Positions 19,297 to 28,244 of a stretch of 64,000 bases of DNA are shown in pieces. The notes beneath the pieces were generated by a model. It searched no databases and was not told the DNA's origin. It worked only from the letters and a program-made list of their open reading frames with translations. Both the position numbers and the translations under genes were made by a program. Numbering within the stretch: the stretch's first letter is position 1; each line of letters opens with the position of its first letter. The stretch comes from Hymenobacter sediminis (GTDB taxonomy: Bacteria > Bacteroidota > Bacteroidia > Cytophagales > Hymenobacteraceae): positions 310,001 through 374,000 of the forward strand of contig NZ_QKNS01000005.1 in the NCBI RefSeq assembly GCF_003231285.1, written 5' to 3'.

Positions 19297-20355
19297 TCAG
19301 GCGCCAGGGTTGACCTGTTCTGAGGGGGTAGGGGAGAGCAAACCGGCCCTCTGCGCCGCTTGCTGCACCAGTTCTGTATTCACCAGTGGGTCGGCAGTTT
19401 CGGAGTTGACGCGCACCACCCGCCGGCCTTCGAGGCCATGGCTATAGGTGCGGTCGTAGTAATCGAGCACAAGGCTGACCATTTTTTCCATATCCTCCTC
19501 TCCAATGGCGGCCAGAGCTTCCTTGGTGGCCAGCCCGCCCAAGCGTTTCCGAATTTTTAGAATGCTAGCGGCGAGGGCAGCCGGGTCGTGGCGGCCGTAT
19601 TCTTCAGCCAGCTTGCGTACCCGCACATCGCGCGGAATTTCCAGCACTAGCAGCGGAGAGGAATGGATCTGCGCGAACAGGGGAGGGGGCACGTGCACAC
19701 TCCCGATGGTGCGGCTTTCGTCTTCAACCCAGGTAGGCGTTTGCGCCGGCAAAGTTGCCAGCACCGCAGCCAGGTCATTTTCGAACTGCTCTTGCGTAGG
19801 CTGAGGGGGTAGGCCAATGCTGCCGAAAGCTGAGCCTTTATGACTGGCTAGCCCTTCTAAATCCAACACGGGTTGCTGGGTGGCGGCCAAGGCCTGCAGC
19901 ACATCGGTTTTGCCTGAACCCGTGAGGCCACCCAATACCAGCAAGGAGCGAGGCTTGCCAAACTCGGTCAGCGCCCAATGGCGGTAGTCCTTGTAGCCTT
20001 TGTTTAATAGGTGAACCTGAAAGCCGGCCAGCTCCAGCAGCCACAGCACCGCCCCGCTGCGCATGCCGCCCCGCCAGCAGTGCAGGCGCACCTGTTTGTG
20101 CGGGGCCAGTTTCTGAGCCGATTTTACCATCTGGCTCATGCGTGGGCCAAAGAAATCGAGGCCGAGCAACACAGCCTTTTCCTGGCTCATCTGCTTGTAG
20201 GTGGTTCCAATGCGGGCCCGTTCCTCATCGGTAAACAAAGGAAAGCTTACGGCTCCGGGAATGTGCCCTTGCGCATACTCCACCGGTGCCCGCACATCTA
20301 AGATGGGGGCTTCGGCGGGACCTTCTAGAAACTCAGGAACCGTAATACGGGGCAT
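19297..20355 (-). CDS. mnmH: tRNA 2-selenouridine synthase
   Basis: 352 residues in two domains: an N-terminal rhodanese domain with the active cysteine in [11 protein letters not shown] (Cys93), and a C-terminal P-loop domain with GLTGSGKT (143-150). This is the exact MnmH/SelU/YbbB layout. The enzyme replaces sulfur of 2-thiouridine at the tRNA wobble position by selenium, by way of a geranylated intermediate, using selenophosphate. It is transcribed before selD. The extra C-terminal tail is short and the length is normal. The call is firm. Confidence 0.95.
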   Translation of the reverse strand: MPRITVPEFLEGPAEAPILDVRAPVEYAQGHIPGAVSFPLFTDEERARIGTTYKQMSQEKAVLLGLDFFGPRMSQMVKSAQKLAPHKQVRLHCWRGGMRSGAVLWLLELAGFQVHLLNKGYKDYRHWALTEFGKPRSLLVLGGLTGSGKTDVLQALAATQQPVLDLEGLASHKGSAFGSIGLPPQPTQEQFENDLAAVLATLPAQTPTWVEDESRTIGSVHVPPPLFAQIHSSPLLVLEIPRDVRVRKLAEEYGRHDPAALAASILKIRKRLGGLATKEALAAIGEEDMEKMVSLVLDYYDRTYSHGLEGRRVVRVNSETADPLVNTELVQQAAQRAGLLSPTPSEQVNPGA

Positions 20356-20410
20356 AAAAAGAGGCTAACGCGAAGTTGAGCAGCAGGAAAACAGGAGAAG
20401 CGACGCCAGA

Positions 20411-21124
20411 CTACTGCAACTGCCGCCGGTAGAGCTGAATGGTATTTTCAAGCCCCATGTACAGCGCATCGCAGATTAAGGCATGGCCAATACTAACCTC
20501 CGCGAGGCCTGGTAGGTTCTGCTGCAAATAAGCTAAGTTATCTAGGTCGAGGTCGTGCCCCGCGTTCAGGCCTAGGCCCAACTGCTGAGCTACCTCCGCC
20601 GCCTCGCGGTAGGGCCGGATGGCTTGCTCACGGTCGGCGTGGAAGCGGCGGGCATAGTCCTCGGTGTATAGCTCAATCCGGTCGGTGCCGGTGCTGGCTG
20701 CTGCGTGCACCAATTCCACCACAGGGTCGAGAAAAATACTCACACGGGCTCCCAAGCCCTTTAGCTCAGCCACTACATCCTGTAAGTACTGCTGATGCCG
20801 AACGGTGTCCCAGCCTGCGTTGGAGGTAATGGCGTCTGGAGCATCAGGAACCAGCGTAACCTGCTCGGGTCGTACTTCCCGCACTAAGTCCAGAAAATCG
20901 GGGGTAGGGTTGCCTTCCACATTTAGCTCCGTGCCGACTACCCGCTTCAGGTCGCGCACATCCTGGTAGCGAATGTGCCGCTCATCGGGGCGCGGGTGAA
21001 CCGTGATACCCTGGGCGCCAAACCGCTCACAGTCGCGGGCGGCTTGCAGGAGGTCAGGGCGGTTATGGCCGCGGGCATTCCGCAGGGTAGCTATCTTGTT
21101 TATGTTTACGCTGAGCTTGGTCAT
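20411..21124 (-). CDS. pdxJ: Pyridoxine 5'-phosphate synthase
   Basis: 237 residues of TIM-barrel PdxJ, which condenses 1-deoxyxylulose 5-phosphate with 3-amino-2-oxopropyl phosphate to make vitamin B6. Diagnostic stretches are [16 protein letters not shown] at the N-terminus, [19 protein letters not shown]-like [11 protein letters not shown], and [12 protein letters not shown] with SIGHALI near the C-terminus. The ATG at 21124 was selected instead of the in-frame start at 21163, because it matches PdxJ N-termini and lies 22 bases behind a TATCTTTG promoter box. It appears monocistronic. Confidence 0.96.
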   Translation of the reverse strand: MTKLSVNINKIATLRNARGHNRPDLLQAARDCERFGAQGITVHPRPDERHIRYQDVRDLKRVVGTELNVEGNPTPDFLDLVREVRPEQVTLVPDAPDAITSNAGWDTVRHQQYLQDVVAELKGLGARVSIFLDPVVELVHAAASTGTDRIELYTEDYARRFHADREQAIRPYREAAEVAQQLGLGLNAGHDLDLDNLAYLQQNLPGLAEVSIGHALICDALYMGLENTIQLYRRQLQ

Positions 21125-21146
21125 AGCTGAGAAAAGGTGAATCAGA

Positions 21147-21154
21147 CAAAGATA
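21147..21154 (-). promoter_or_regulatory. Bacteroidota -7 box (TATCTTTG) before pdxJ
   Basis: The minus strand reads TATCTTTG, 22 bases upstream of the ATG at 21124 and inside the longer alternative frame, which supports the short start. No convincing -33 TTG was seen. Confidence 0.55.
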
Positions 21155-21399
21155 CAACCGCAAACAAGCGGCCTTGCTTTCCGTTTACCACTGTAGGATT
21201 GCGGTAGCTGCTCCGGCCGGAGCCAATGCCTTTACTACGAGTTTGGCCTGGAACGGTGGAATAAGCAGAAGCTTAAGCCAGAAAGCAGCCGACCATATTG
21301 CTTGACGCGCTAAGCCGGCTGGTACACAGGCAACCCTGTCCTGCTACCCCGGTTGTCGGGAATAAGCCGTAATCTTGTACCCTCATTATCCCCCTAGCT

Positions 21400-21864
21400 A
21401 TGGCTCTGAAAGAAACCATCGACGCCGATATCAAAAAGGCTATGCTGGCCAAGGACAAAGTGCGCCTGACGGCCCTGCGCAGCATTAAATCTCAGATTAT
21501 GCTGGCCGAAACTGCCGAAGGCCAGCATGGCGCGGCCCTGACGGCTGATGCCGAAATGAAGCTCCTGACCAAAGCCGCCAAGCAACGCCGCGAAGCCGCC
21601 GAAATGTACCAGAAGCAATTCCGCTCCGATTTGGAAGAAGTGGAACTGGCGGAACTGGCCATCATTGAAGAATACCTGCCTCAGCAACTCTCCGAGGCCG
21701 ACTTGGTAGAGAAGCTGGTTTCCATCATTCAGCGTGTAGGCGCCACTGGCCCCTCCGACCTGGGCAAGGTAATGGGGGTAGCAGCCCGCGAGTTGGCTGG
21801 CCAAGCCGATGGCCGTCAGATTTCGCAGGTTGTCAACAATTTGCTTAACAACACCAACGTGTAA
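21400..21864 (+). CDS. GatB/YqeY domain-containing protein
   Basis: 154 residues, the full size of stand-alone YqeY proteins. It starts with a helix LKETIDADIKKAMLAKDKVRLTALRSI and ends with the GatB C-terminal-like helical motif GKVMGVAARELAGQADGRQISQVV. The family resembles the tail domain of the GatB amidotransferase subunit that contacts tRNA, but the function of stand-alone YqeY is not established. It heads a run of plus-strand genes with cvpA 110 bases downstream. Confidence 0.9.
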   Translation: MALKETIDADIKKAMLAKDKVRLTALRSIKSQIMLAETAEGQHGAALTADAEMKLLTKAAKQRREAAEMYQKQFRSDLEEVELAELAIIEEYLPQQLSEADLVEKLVSIIQRVGATGPSDLGKVMGVAARELAGQADGRQISQVVNNLLNNTNV

Positions 21865-21974
21865 AAAGTAAGCCGGTGAACTGGTGTGCCCGATTTTCTG
21901 ATGGTGTAACTTACGCAGCGTAGCACGTTTTCAGCTACCAGAACTTTCTCCTCCCCAGTTCACCAGCTTGCTCC

Positions 21975-22496
21975 ATGTCTGCCTTTGATATTCTGCTACT
22001 TATTCCGTTAGGTATTGGGGCGGTAAAAGGGTACCGACGGGGGCTGTTGCTGGAAGTAGCCTCCTTGCTGGCCCTGGTGCTAGGGGTAGTAGGCGGGCTT
22101 GCCTTGCTCAACGATGCCATTCCGCTGGTGCGCCACTACGTAGGCGAAGCTTTCGGACTGCTGCCCTTGGTATCCTTCGTACTGGTTTTTGTGGCAATCG
22201 GCTGGGGCGTACACTTGCTGAGTGGCTTTATCCGGACGGCTGTGCACCTCACCCCCTTCGGCACGCTCGATAGCCTAGGCGGCGCTGTTAGTGGGGTGCT
22301 GAAATGGGTGCTAGGCCTGAGCCTGTTACTGCACGGCATCGGGATGGCCGGCCTACAGCTGATTTCGCCGCAGCTTCTTGCCGAGTCGCAGGTGTTGCCC
22401 GTGGTGCGTGAGGCTACCCCCTTGGCTCTGAGTATCGTAGGCGTAGTGTTACCCTTCGCGGGCAGCTTACTCGATAAACTGAAGGAGGTTTTCTAG
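21975..22496 (+). CDS. CvpA family membrane protein
   Basis: 173 residues with four hydrophobic segments and the family's N-terminus FDILLLIPLGIGAVKGYRRG. The positive GYRRG loop after helix 1 is characteristic of CvpA. CvpA proteins are inner membrane proteins first linked to colicin V production and later to envelope and peptidoglycan stress; mechanism is unclear. Given the bacteriocin-like locus 25 kb away, I note that CvpA itself is a widespread housekeeping protein and not evidence of linkage. Confidence 0.88.
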   Translation: MSAFDILLLIPLGIGAVKGYRRGLLLEVASLLALVLGVVGGLALLNDAIPLVRHYVGEAFGLLPLVSFVLVFVAIGWGVHLLSGFIRTAVHLTPFGTLDSLGGAVSGVLKWVLGLSLLLHGIGMAGLQLISPQLLAESQVLPVVREATPLALSIVGVVLPFAGSLLDKLKEVF

Positions 22497-22502
22497 CCGG
22501 GG

Positions 22503-22538
22503 CTACCCCAGCCGCAAGCGGTAAAGCCGCCGGGGTAG
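22503..22538 (+). terminator. Weak hairpin after cvpA
   Basis: CTACCCCAGC (22503-22512) can pair with GCCGGGGTAG (22529-22538) with one mismatch. No T-run follows. It may simply reflect the abundant GGGGTAG word of this genome. Confidence 0.3.
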
Positions 22539-22567
22539 TTATAAGGCTCTCGTGCTATTCGTATCGT

Positions 22568-23170
22568 ATGTGTCGTTTGCTGCTGCTAGATAATTTCGAT
22601 TCCTTCACCTATAATCTGCTCGATTATCTTCGGCAAATAGGGTGCGAGGTAGAAGTACGCCGTAACAACACTCCCTTAGCCGAACTGCAGCAGCTCTCTT
22701 TCGACGGTATTGTGTTGTCGCCGGGGCCCGGCACACCGGCCGCGGCGGGCGTCATGCCAGAGCTTATACAGGCGTATCATACGAGAGTACCGATGTTAGG
22801 CGTTTGCTTGGGTCATCAAGCGTTGGGCGAGTTCTTCGGGGCTACCTTACAACGGAGCCAAAAGCCCATGCACGGTAAAGTATCGGACATAGAATGGGTG
22901 AGGCCCAGCCCCCTAAGCACGGATTTACCAATCCGGATGCCCGTTACCCGATATCATTCCCTTGTATTGACGCAGTTGCCTTTCACTCTGGAGGCGCTGG
23001 CATACACCGCCTCAGAGGGTGAAATTATGGCGCTGCGGCACCGTACGCTGCCTTTGTATGGAGTCCAGTTTCATCCGGAGGCCCTGCTTACCCCCAATGG
23101 CTTGGCTTTGTTAGGCAATTGGGTCAAGAATTGTATCATTGTACAGTCTGCTCCGGCCCCGCTGGCCTAA
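22568..23170 (+). CDS. Anthranilate / aminodeoxychorismate synthase component II
   Basis: A class I glutamine amidotransferase of 200 residues that supplies ammonia to chorismate-using synthases. DNFDSFTYNLLDYL is the family N-terminus, LSPGPGTP is the oxyanion region, GVCLGHQALG holds the catalytic Cys80, and QFHPEAL the His/Glu pair. PabA (folate) and TrpG (tryptophan) cannot be separated by these motifs. No component I gene is adjacent, so the partner is elsewhere. It is followed by a hydrolase gene 20 bases downstream, probably in the same transcript. Confidence 0.93.
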   Translation: MCRLLLLDNFDSFTYNLLDYLRQIGCEVEVRRNNTPLAELQQLSFDGIVLSPGPGTPAAAGVMPELIQAYHTRVPMLGVCLGHQALGEFFGATLQRSQKPMHGKVSDIEWVRPSPLSTDLPIRMPVTRYHSLVLTQLPFTLEALAYTASEGEIMALRHRTLPLYGVQFHPEALLTPNGLALLGNWVKNCIIVQSAPAPLA

Positions 23171-23190
23171 GCAGTAAATTCCCCGAGAAG

Positions 23191-23970
23191 ATGGAGTTGC
23201 AGATTAAGGAGAAAACCGGTTTTCAGTACGTGGACGAAGGTACCGGTGAGGTATTGCTGCTGTTGCATGGCCTGTTCGGGGCTCTGAGCAACTGGCAGGA
23301 CGTAGTGGCCGAGTTCAGCCCCCGCTACCGGGTGCTTATTCCGCTGCTACCAATTTATGATATGCCCCTAACTAAAGCCGGCGTGCCGGGCCTGGTAGGG
23401 TTTGTCGAAGATTTTCTGTCCGCTATTGACCTGCACGAGCCGTGTACGGTGCTTGGCAACTCTTTGGGAGGTCATATTGCGCTAGTCTATACCCTGCGCA
23501 ACCCTGCGCGCGTGTCGCGTCTAGTCCTGACGGGGAGCAGCGGCTTGTTTGAGGATAGCATGGGCGGCTCGTTCCCCAAGCGCGGTAACTACGCCTACGT
23601 GCAGGAGCGGGTGGCGTACACTTTCTACGACCCCGCCGTGGCTACTCAGGAGTTAGTTGATGAAGTATTCAGTGTCACGAACTCCAACGCCAAGTGCCTG
23701 CGCATTATCAGCATCGCACGCTCAGCCCAACGGCATAACTTGGCTAAGGAGCTTCATAACATCCGCATTCCTGTCTTGTTAGTCTGGGGCCTGAACGACA
23801 CGATTACTCCGCCGGTAGTAGCGCATGAGTTTCACCGCCTCATCCGCAGTTCTGAGTTGCGCTTCCTCGACCACTGCGGCCACGCACCCATGATGGAGCG
23901 TCCCCGGGAGTTTAATCAGTTGCTGCAACAGTTTCTGGTTCGTACGGGGGTAGCCGTAGCTGACCGGTAA
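23191..23970 (+). CDS. Alpha/beta hydrolase
   Basis: 259 residues with the full alpha/beta hydrolase set: LLHGLFGALSNWQD oxyanion loop, nucleophile elbow GNSLGGH (Ser), a late aspartate in LNDTITPP, and histidine in CGHAPMMERP. Substrate is unknown. It looks closest to the small MhpC-like or BioH-like esterases. The upstream frame extends into the end of the amidotransferase gene, so the ATG at 23191 (MELQIKEKTGFQYVD) was taken as the natural start, because it gives a standard N-terminal beta hairpin. No signal peptide, so it is cytoplasmic. Confidence 0.87.
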   Translation: MELQIKEKTGFQYVDEGTGEVLLLLHGLFGALSNWQDVVAEFSPRYRVLIPLLPIYDMPLTKAGVPGLVGFVEDFLSAIDLHEPCTVLGNSLGGHIALVYTLRNPARVSRLVLTGSSGLFEDSMGGSFPKRGNYAYVQERVAYTFYDPAVATQELVDEVFSVTNSNAKCLRIISIARSAQRHNLAKELHNIRIPVLLVWGLNDTITPPVVAHEFHRLIRSSELRFLDHCGHAPMMERPREFNQLLQQFLVRTGVAVADR

Positions 23971-24112
23971 CCCTGGTTGTCGGTTCGTTCGTCCGCTACA
24001 GGCAGCTATTGAGCCGGCTGTGGTGTTCTTTTAGCAAGCTCCCTACGTATGTAAAGCTGAATCCTGTTCTTTTGGTAGTGTTCCTACGCTTTTTCTGCCC
24101 TTCGCTGCGCCC

Positions 24113-24790
24113 ATGAACTCCATTATTGCCGAAGATTTACTGAATCAAATGATTCCGCCCCTGAAGGTGACGGACTCAATGGAGAAGGCGGCTCGCTGGC
24201 TGGAAGAGTTTCACGTCGGTCAGCTGCCCGTACTTGATAACCGAAGCTACCGGGGCCTCATCACGGAATCCGATCTGCTGGACCAAGAAGCTGCCTCCCG
24301 ACTTCTGGGGGACATGACGCTGCGGTTCAGTAACGTACACGTTCAGCGCGACCAGCATTTTTACAACATTATTGAGCTGGCCGTCCAGAATAAAGTGCAG
24401 CTGGTACCCGTGCTCGACGATCAGCACGAGTATCTGGGGGTAGTAACCGTGAGCGACACGCTGGCAGCTTTTGGAAAAGTGCCTGTGGCTAGCAGTCAGC
24501 AAGGCATTATTGTGCTGGCTATGGAAGAGCGAGATTATTCTCTGACCCAGATCAGCCGCTACGTAGAGGAAAACAACGCAAAGATCATAAGTGCCCACGT
24601 CGCGCAGGACGAGCACGACCCCTACCGAATTCGGCTTACGCTTAAGCTGAACACGCCCAACATCACGCGCATTATTGCTACCCTCGAGCGCTTTAACTAT
24701 TCCATCACGGCCCAGTTCAGCGGTACCGAAGAGGTTAGCGAAGACGAGCAGCAGCGTTACGATGCCTTACTCCGCTACCTGAATATCTGA
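24113..24790 (+). CDS. CBS-domain protein with C-terminal ACT-like region
   Basis: 225 residues. Two CBS motifs occupy about residues 1-125 (FHVGQLPVLDNRSYRGLIT and VQLVPVLDDQHEYLGVVT), and an ACT-like region follows (MEERDYSLTQISRYVEENNAKI). CBS pairs bind adenine nucleotides and regulate attached or partner proteins. Partner is unknown. Its stop is 13 bases before the GTG of the next outer-membrane protein gene, so the two are co-transcribed. A CBS-domain gene near nadK and bamA is, as far as I recall, a recurrent neighbourhood in Bacteroidota. Confidence 0.85.
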   Translation: MNSIIAEDLLNQMIPPLKVTDSMEKAARWLEEFHVGQLPVLDNRSYRGLITESDLLDQEAASRLLGDMTLRFSNVHVQRDQHFYNIIELAVQNKVQLVPVLDDQHEYLGVVTVSDTLAAFGKVPVASSQQGIIVLAMEERDYSLTQISRYVEENNAKIISAHVAQDEHDPYRIRLTLKLNTPNITRIIATLERFNYSITAQFSGTEEVSEDEQQRYDALLRYLNI

Positions 24791-24803
24791 GGCGGAAACC
24801 AAA

Positions 24804-26267
24804 GTGCTGATTTGTTTACTGACTTTATTGCTCGGCCTGCTGCCGTCAGCTCCGGTAGGGGCTACGCCAACAAGCATATCCCAGACTACGCTTCCTGATT
24901 CGTTACGCCGAACTTCTACCGATAGCCTGGTACGTGTGCAGTGTCCGGAGTATACTACCCTGCAGGTAGCCAACATCCTGTTCGTCGGCAATAAAATCAC
25001 CAAGGAAACCGTGTTGAGGGCAGAGCTGGATTTCCGAGAAGGTGACACTCTTTCGGCTACTACCCTTGGTAAACGGCTAGAAGCTAACCGAAGACGCTTG
25101 TTTAACCTGCAGCTGTTTCACCAGGTGCTGGTGCAGGCGGTATGTCGCAACGGCGAGTTGACTGTGCTCTATAGCGTACAGGAGCGGTGGTATCTTTTCC
25201 CTGTCCCAATCTTCTCTCTAGCTGACCGCAACTTCCGCTCCTGGCTCGACCGCCCTGACCGGTGGCAGCGTGTTGACTACGGCCTACATCTGGTGCGTCG
25301 CAACTTTCGGGGCCGCAACGAGCAACTGCTGGGAAATCTGCAGTTAGGCTTCAATCGGAAATACGAGCTGTTTTATGAGGCCCCTGGCTACGGTCGGCGC
25401 CGCCGAATTGGGTTCGGTGCGGGTTTTTCCTATTACCGCAGCCGCGCCCTCGACTATGCCACCGTGCAGGACAAGCTCGTCAACCTGCGTCAGGAAGAAG
25501 GTTTTCCCATCGAGCGGCAGTACGGTAGTCTGGGCCTGCGCTGGCGCCGCACCGTGCAACACCTCACGGCGCTCGATGTAGCATATCACCGCGAGCGGAT
25601 TTCCGATTCTGTACTGTATTACAATCCTCGCTACTATCTCCATGGCCCGCGCCGTGAGTACGTAGAGGTTAGCTTAACCAGCACCCTCAACCAGCGAAAT
25701 ACCTTTGCCTACCCCCTCACAGGGCAGTATGCCCAAGTCGGTCTGTCCTACCGCACTTTCCTAACGGGTGGTACCCCAGACATCCTTACGCTACGAGGGC
25801 GGTATGCCCGCTATATAGCTCTGGGCGGTCCGTTCTACTATAGCGTTGGAGCACAGGCGCAGGTGCGCCTCGCTCGCGCTGTGAGCTATGCTGACAACCG
25901 GGCCCTAGGCTACGAAACACTGGTTCGAGGTTATGATGCGTACGTTATAGATGGCCGCCACTTTGGCTTGTTGCAACAGGGGGTAACGTACCAGCTCTTG
26001 GATGTAGGCCGGCTGCGGATACAGGGGCTGCGTACAGCTAAGTTCAACACGATTCCACTCGTGTTTTATCTGAATACTTTTGCTGATATAGGCTATGTTC
26101 GGCAGCCTACTTTGTGGCCAACCAACCGGTTGGCGAATCGCCTATTAGCTTCCAGTGGCGTTGCGCTCCATTTGGTCACCTATTACGACTGGGTTTTCAC
26201 GCTAGAATACGCCCGCACCCGGGAACAGCAAGGAGGCTTCTTTTTCCGTACGCAGTTTCCTATTTAG
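24804..26267 (+). CDS. POTRA/Omp85-like outer membrane protein
   Basis: 487 residues. A signal peptide (LICLLTLLLGLLPSAPVGA) is followed by one or two POTRA-like units (ILFVGNKITKETVLRAELDFREGD). From about residue 130 there are amphipathic beta strands with frequent aromatic girdle residues, ending in FFFRTQFPI, a barrel-like C-terminal Phe-x-Ile strand. It looks like a small Omp85/TamA relative. Translation starts at GTG 24804, 13 bases after the CBS gene. Role is probably outer membrane assembly or transport, but no substrate is visible. The nearby bamA at 29900 is the main assembly factor, so this one is an accessory paralogue. Confidence 0.75.
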   Translation: MLICLLTLLLGLLPSAPVGATPTSISQTTLPDSLRRTSTDSLVRVQCPEYTTLQVANILFVGNKITKETVLRAELDFREGDTLSATTLGKRLEANRRRLFNLQLFHQVLVQAVCRNGELTVLYSVQERWYLFPVPIFSLADRNFRSWLDRPDRWQRVDYGLHLVRRNFRGRNEQLLGNLQLGFNRKYELFYEAPGYGRRRRIGFGAGFSYYRSRALDYATVQDKLVNLRQEEGFPIERQYGSLGLRWRRTVQHLTALDVAYHRERISDSVLYYNPRYYLHGPRREYVEVSLTSTLNQRNTFAYPLTGQYAQVGLSYRTFLTGGTPDILTLRGRYARYIALGGPFYYSVGAQAQVRLARAVSYADNRALGYETLVRGYDAYVIDGRHFGLLQQGVTYQLLDVGRLRIQGLRTAKFNTIPLVFYLNTFADIGYVRQPTLWPTNRLANRLLASSGVALHLVTYYDWVFTLEYARTREQQGGFFFRTQFPI

Positions 26268-26304
26268 CCATCCTGCTGCCCATCAGCCAGGTTATGTTTT
26301 TGTT

Positions 26305-27198
26305 ATGAAAATTGCCATTCTGGGTAAGCCCTTTGACGATAGTCTGACCCCCTTCATGCAGGAGATGGTTACTGAGCTGATCCAACGTCAGGCAGAGGTC
26401 TGCATTCTGGAATCCTTTTATGCCTGTCTTCGCGAACGGATAGAACTACCTGAAAGCATCAGCACCTTCCGCCGCGGCGACTCCCTAAAAGGGACACATT
26501 TCGTCCTGAGCATCGGTGGAGATGGTACCCTGCTTGATACAGTTACCTACGTAGGCCCGCTCCAGATTCCAATTTTGGGCATCAATACTGGCCGTCTAGG
26601 CTTTCTGGCCACCATTTCGCCCGATAAAATCTCGCCTGCTCTTGACTCACTCTTCAAAGGGCACTTTGTGCTGGAAGACCGCAGCCTGATTCGGGTAGAT
26701 ACCGACCCCGATACATTCGGATCTATCAACTTCGGCCTCAATGAATTCAGTATCCTCAAGCGGGATTCTTCCTCCATGATTGTGGTACACACATACATTG
26801 ATGGAGAGTATTTGAATTCTTACTGGGCCGATGGACTGATTGTTGCTACCCCAACGGGCTCCACTGGTTACTCGCTAAGCTGTGGCGGCCCCGTAATGCT
26901 CCCTCAAACAAACAATTTTATCATTGCTCCCGTATGTCCCCACAATCTGAACGTACGACCTCTAATTGTATCAGACCGTAGCGTCATTTCCTTCGAGATT
27001 GAGGGCCGGAGTAACAATTTCCTGCTCTCTCTCGATTCACGCTCTGAAACTGTGGAGGCCGGAATTCAGATTGCTGTTCGCCGGGAAAATTTCAATGCTC
27101 GTCTGGTAAAGCTGAACCACGTTAACTTCCTGAGTACCTTGCGCAGTAAGCTTAACTGGGGCCTTGACCGACGAAATCCGGCAGGCATACCTATCTAA
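26305..27198 (+). CDS. nadK: NAD kinase
   Basis: 297 residues. The diagnostic GGDGT motif (SIGGDGTLLDTV), the NTGRLGFLA loop, the FGLNEFSI Asn-Glu pair and the ATPTGSTGYSLSCGGP segment are all present. The enzyme phosphorylates NAD to NADP in the cytoplasm. It lies 37 bases after the outer membrane protein gene and about 46 bases before a new promoter box, so it probably ends the CBS-led transcript. Length and motifs are normal. Confidence 0.97.
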   Translation: MKIAILGKPFDDSLTPFMQEMVTELIQRQAEVCILESFYACLRERIELPESISTFRRGDSLKGTHFVLSIGGDGTLLDTVTYVGPLQIPILGINTGRLGFLATISPDKISPALDSLFKGHFVLEDRSLIRVDTDPDTFGSINFGLNEFSILKRDSSSMIVVHTYIDGEYLNSYWADGLIVATPTGSTGYSLSCGGPVMLPQTNNFIIAPVCPHNLNVRPLIVSDRSVISFEIEGRSNNFLLSLDSRSETVEAGIQIAVRRENFNARLVKLNHVNFLSTLRSKLNWGLDRRNPAGIPI

Positions 27199-27244
27199 GC
27201 ATAGAGATTTTCCATTAATAGTTTTTTAAGTTGACGTCATCTTC

Positions 27245-27252
27245 TACTTTTG
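27245..27252 (+). promoter_or_regulatory. Bacteroidota -7 box (TACTTTTG) before the DUF6089 pair
   Basis: TACTTTTG fits TAnnTTTG and lies 70 bases upstream of the ATG at 27323. No TTG element was found at 19-21 nt, so the call rests on the -7 box alone. Confidence 0.4.
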
Positions 27253-27322
27253 TTGCTGACTGCGACCGTGTCCGTACAATTTTCGCGTTCCTCAACCTGA
27301 ATATTTCTAACCTTCGCTTAAT

Positions 27323-28204
27323 ATGAAGCAATTCTTCACCTACACTACGGCCTTGCTGCTGGTCCTCGCACTGGTAGCGACGGAAGCGAGTGCGCAGCAA
27401 TTCAGCAAGCGGAAACAGTATAATTCCGTTGGAGTGACCATAAGTGGCATGAACTACTTTGGTGACATTACTCCAAAGCCTAGCATCCCGAGCTTCCGTC
27501 CGGGAGCAACCCGCCTCAACGCCGGCCTGACGTTTACACGTCGATTTGCTCCGCGTATTTCTGGTCGTGCTTCGCTTACCTACGGTCGTATCAGCGGCGA
27601 TGATTCTAAAGCAGCCGATGTAAATGATCCGGACGCTAAATTTCGCAACAACCGGAATATGAACTTCCGCAATGACATTGTGGAGTTAGCAGCTACTGGT
27701 GTATTTGACCTGATTGAGAACCGTAATAACTACATCCGCCGTCCTGACTTTGTTCCTTACGTATTCGCTGGTATTGGTGTAATTCACCACAACCCCAAAG
27801 GTTTGGATGCGAATGGCAATTATATTGCTCTTCAGCCGTTAAGAACGGAAGGACAGTCAGAGGCCTACTCACAAACGCAATTTGTAATTCCGTTCGGTGC
27901 TGGTGCTCGTTACAAGCTCAACAAGCTGTTCGATATCGGTCTGGAACTCGGCTTCCGTAAGACCTTTACTGACTACCTTGACGACGTAAGTGGCAACTAC
28001 GTAGCTAATCCTTCTGTTCTTTCGAGCGACGCTGCCCGGTATTTTGGCTGGGACATCACCAAAGAACTGCCCGGTACTTATACCAAAGGCATCCAAGGTG
28101 GCCAGATGCGTGGCAAGAGCAACGAGAAAGATTGGTACACTACTCTGGGTGTATCGGTAAACTATATTCTCGCTCCGCGAGTAAGAAGCCCCAAGTTCCG
28201 ATAG
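27323..28204 (+). CDS. DUF6089-type outer membrane beta-barrel protein (PorG-like)
   Basis: 293 residues. A signal peptide (cleavage near EASAQ/Q) precedes short alternating beta strands with glycine and aromatic residues (GVTISGMNYFGDITP, LNAGLTFTRRFAPRI, YVFAGIGVIHHNPKG, YKLNKLFDIGLELGFRKTFTDYLDDV). This is an outer membrane barrel. In Porphyromonas gingivalis a related protein, PorG, belongs to the type IX secretion apparatus and is encoded beside uppS, bamA and ompH genes, as here. The T9SS link is inference from family and neighbourhood. A tandem paralogue follows 40 bases downstream. Confidence 0.8.
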   Translation: MKQFFTYTTALLLVLALVATEASAQQFSKRKQYNSVGVTISGMNYFGDITPKPSIPSFRPGATRLNAGLTFTRRFAPRISGRASLTYGRISGDDSKAADVNDPDAKFRNNRNMNFRNDIVELAATGVFDLIENRNNYIRRPDFVPYVFAGIGVIHHNPKGLDANGNYIALQPLRTEGQSEAYSQTQFVIPFGAGARYKLNKLFDIGLELGFRKTFTDYLDDVSGNYVANPSVLSSDAARYFGWDITKELPGTYTKGIQGGQMRGKSNEKDWYTTLGVSVNYILAPRVRSPKFR

Positions 28205-28211
28205 CCAGTAA

Positions 28212-28241
28212 ACTGGCTGTCGATTTTCACCAACAGCCAGT
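28212..28241 (+). terminator. Hairpin between the tandem DUF6089 genes
   Basis: A 9-bp perfect stem (ACTGGCTGT with ACAGCCAGT) and 12-nt loop. It ends three bases before the next ATG (28245) and has no T-run, so it is as likely to affect mRNA processing or translation as termination. Confidence 0.4.
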
Positions 28242-28244
28242 CTA

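Noticed and set aside
21975..22496. Linking the CvpA (colicin V production) gene to the bacteriocin-like locus
   Set aside because: CvpA is widespread in non-producers and lies 25 kb away in a housekeeping gene run.
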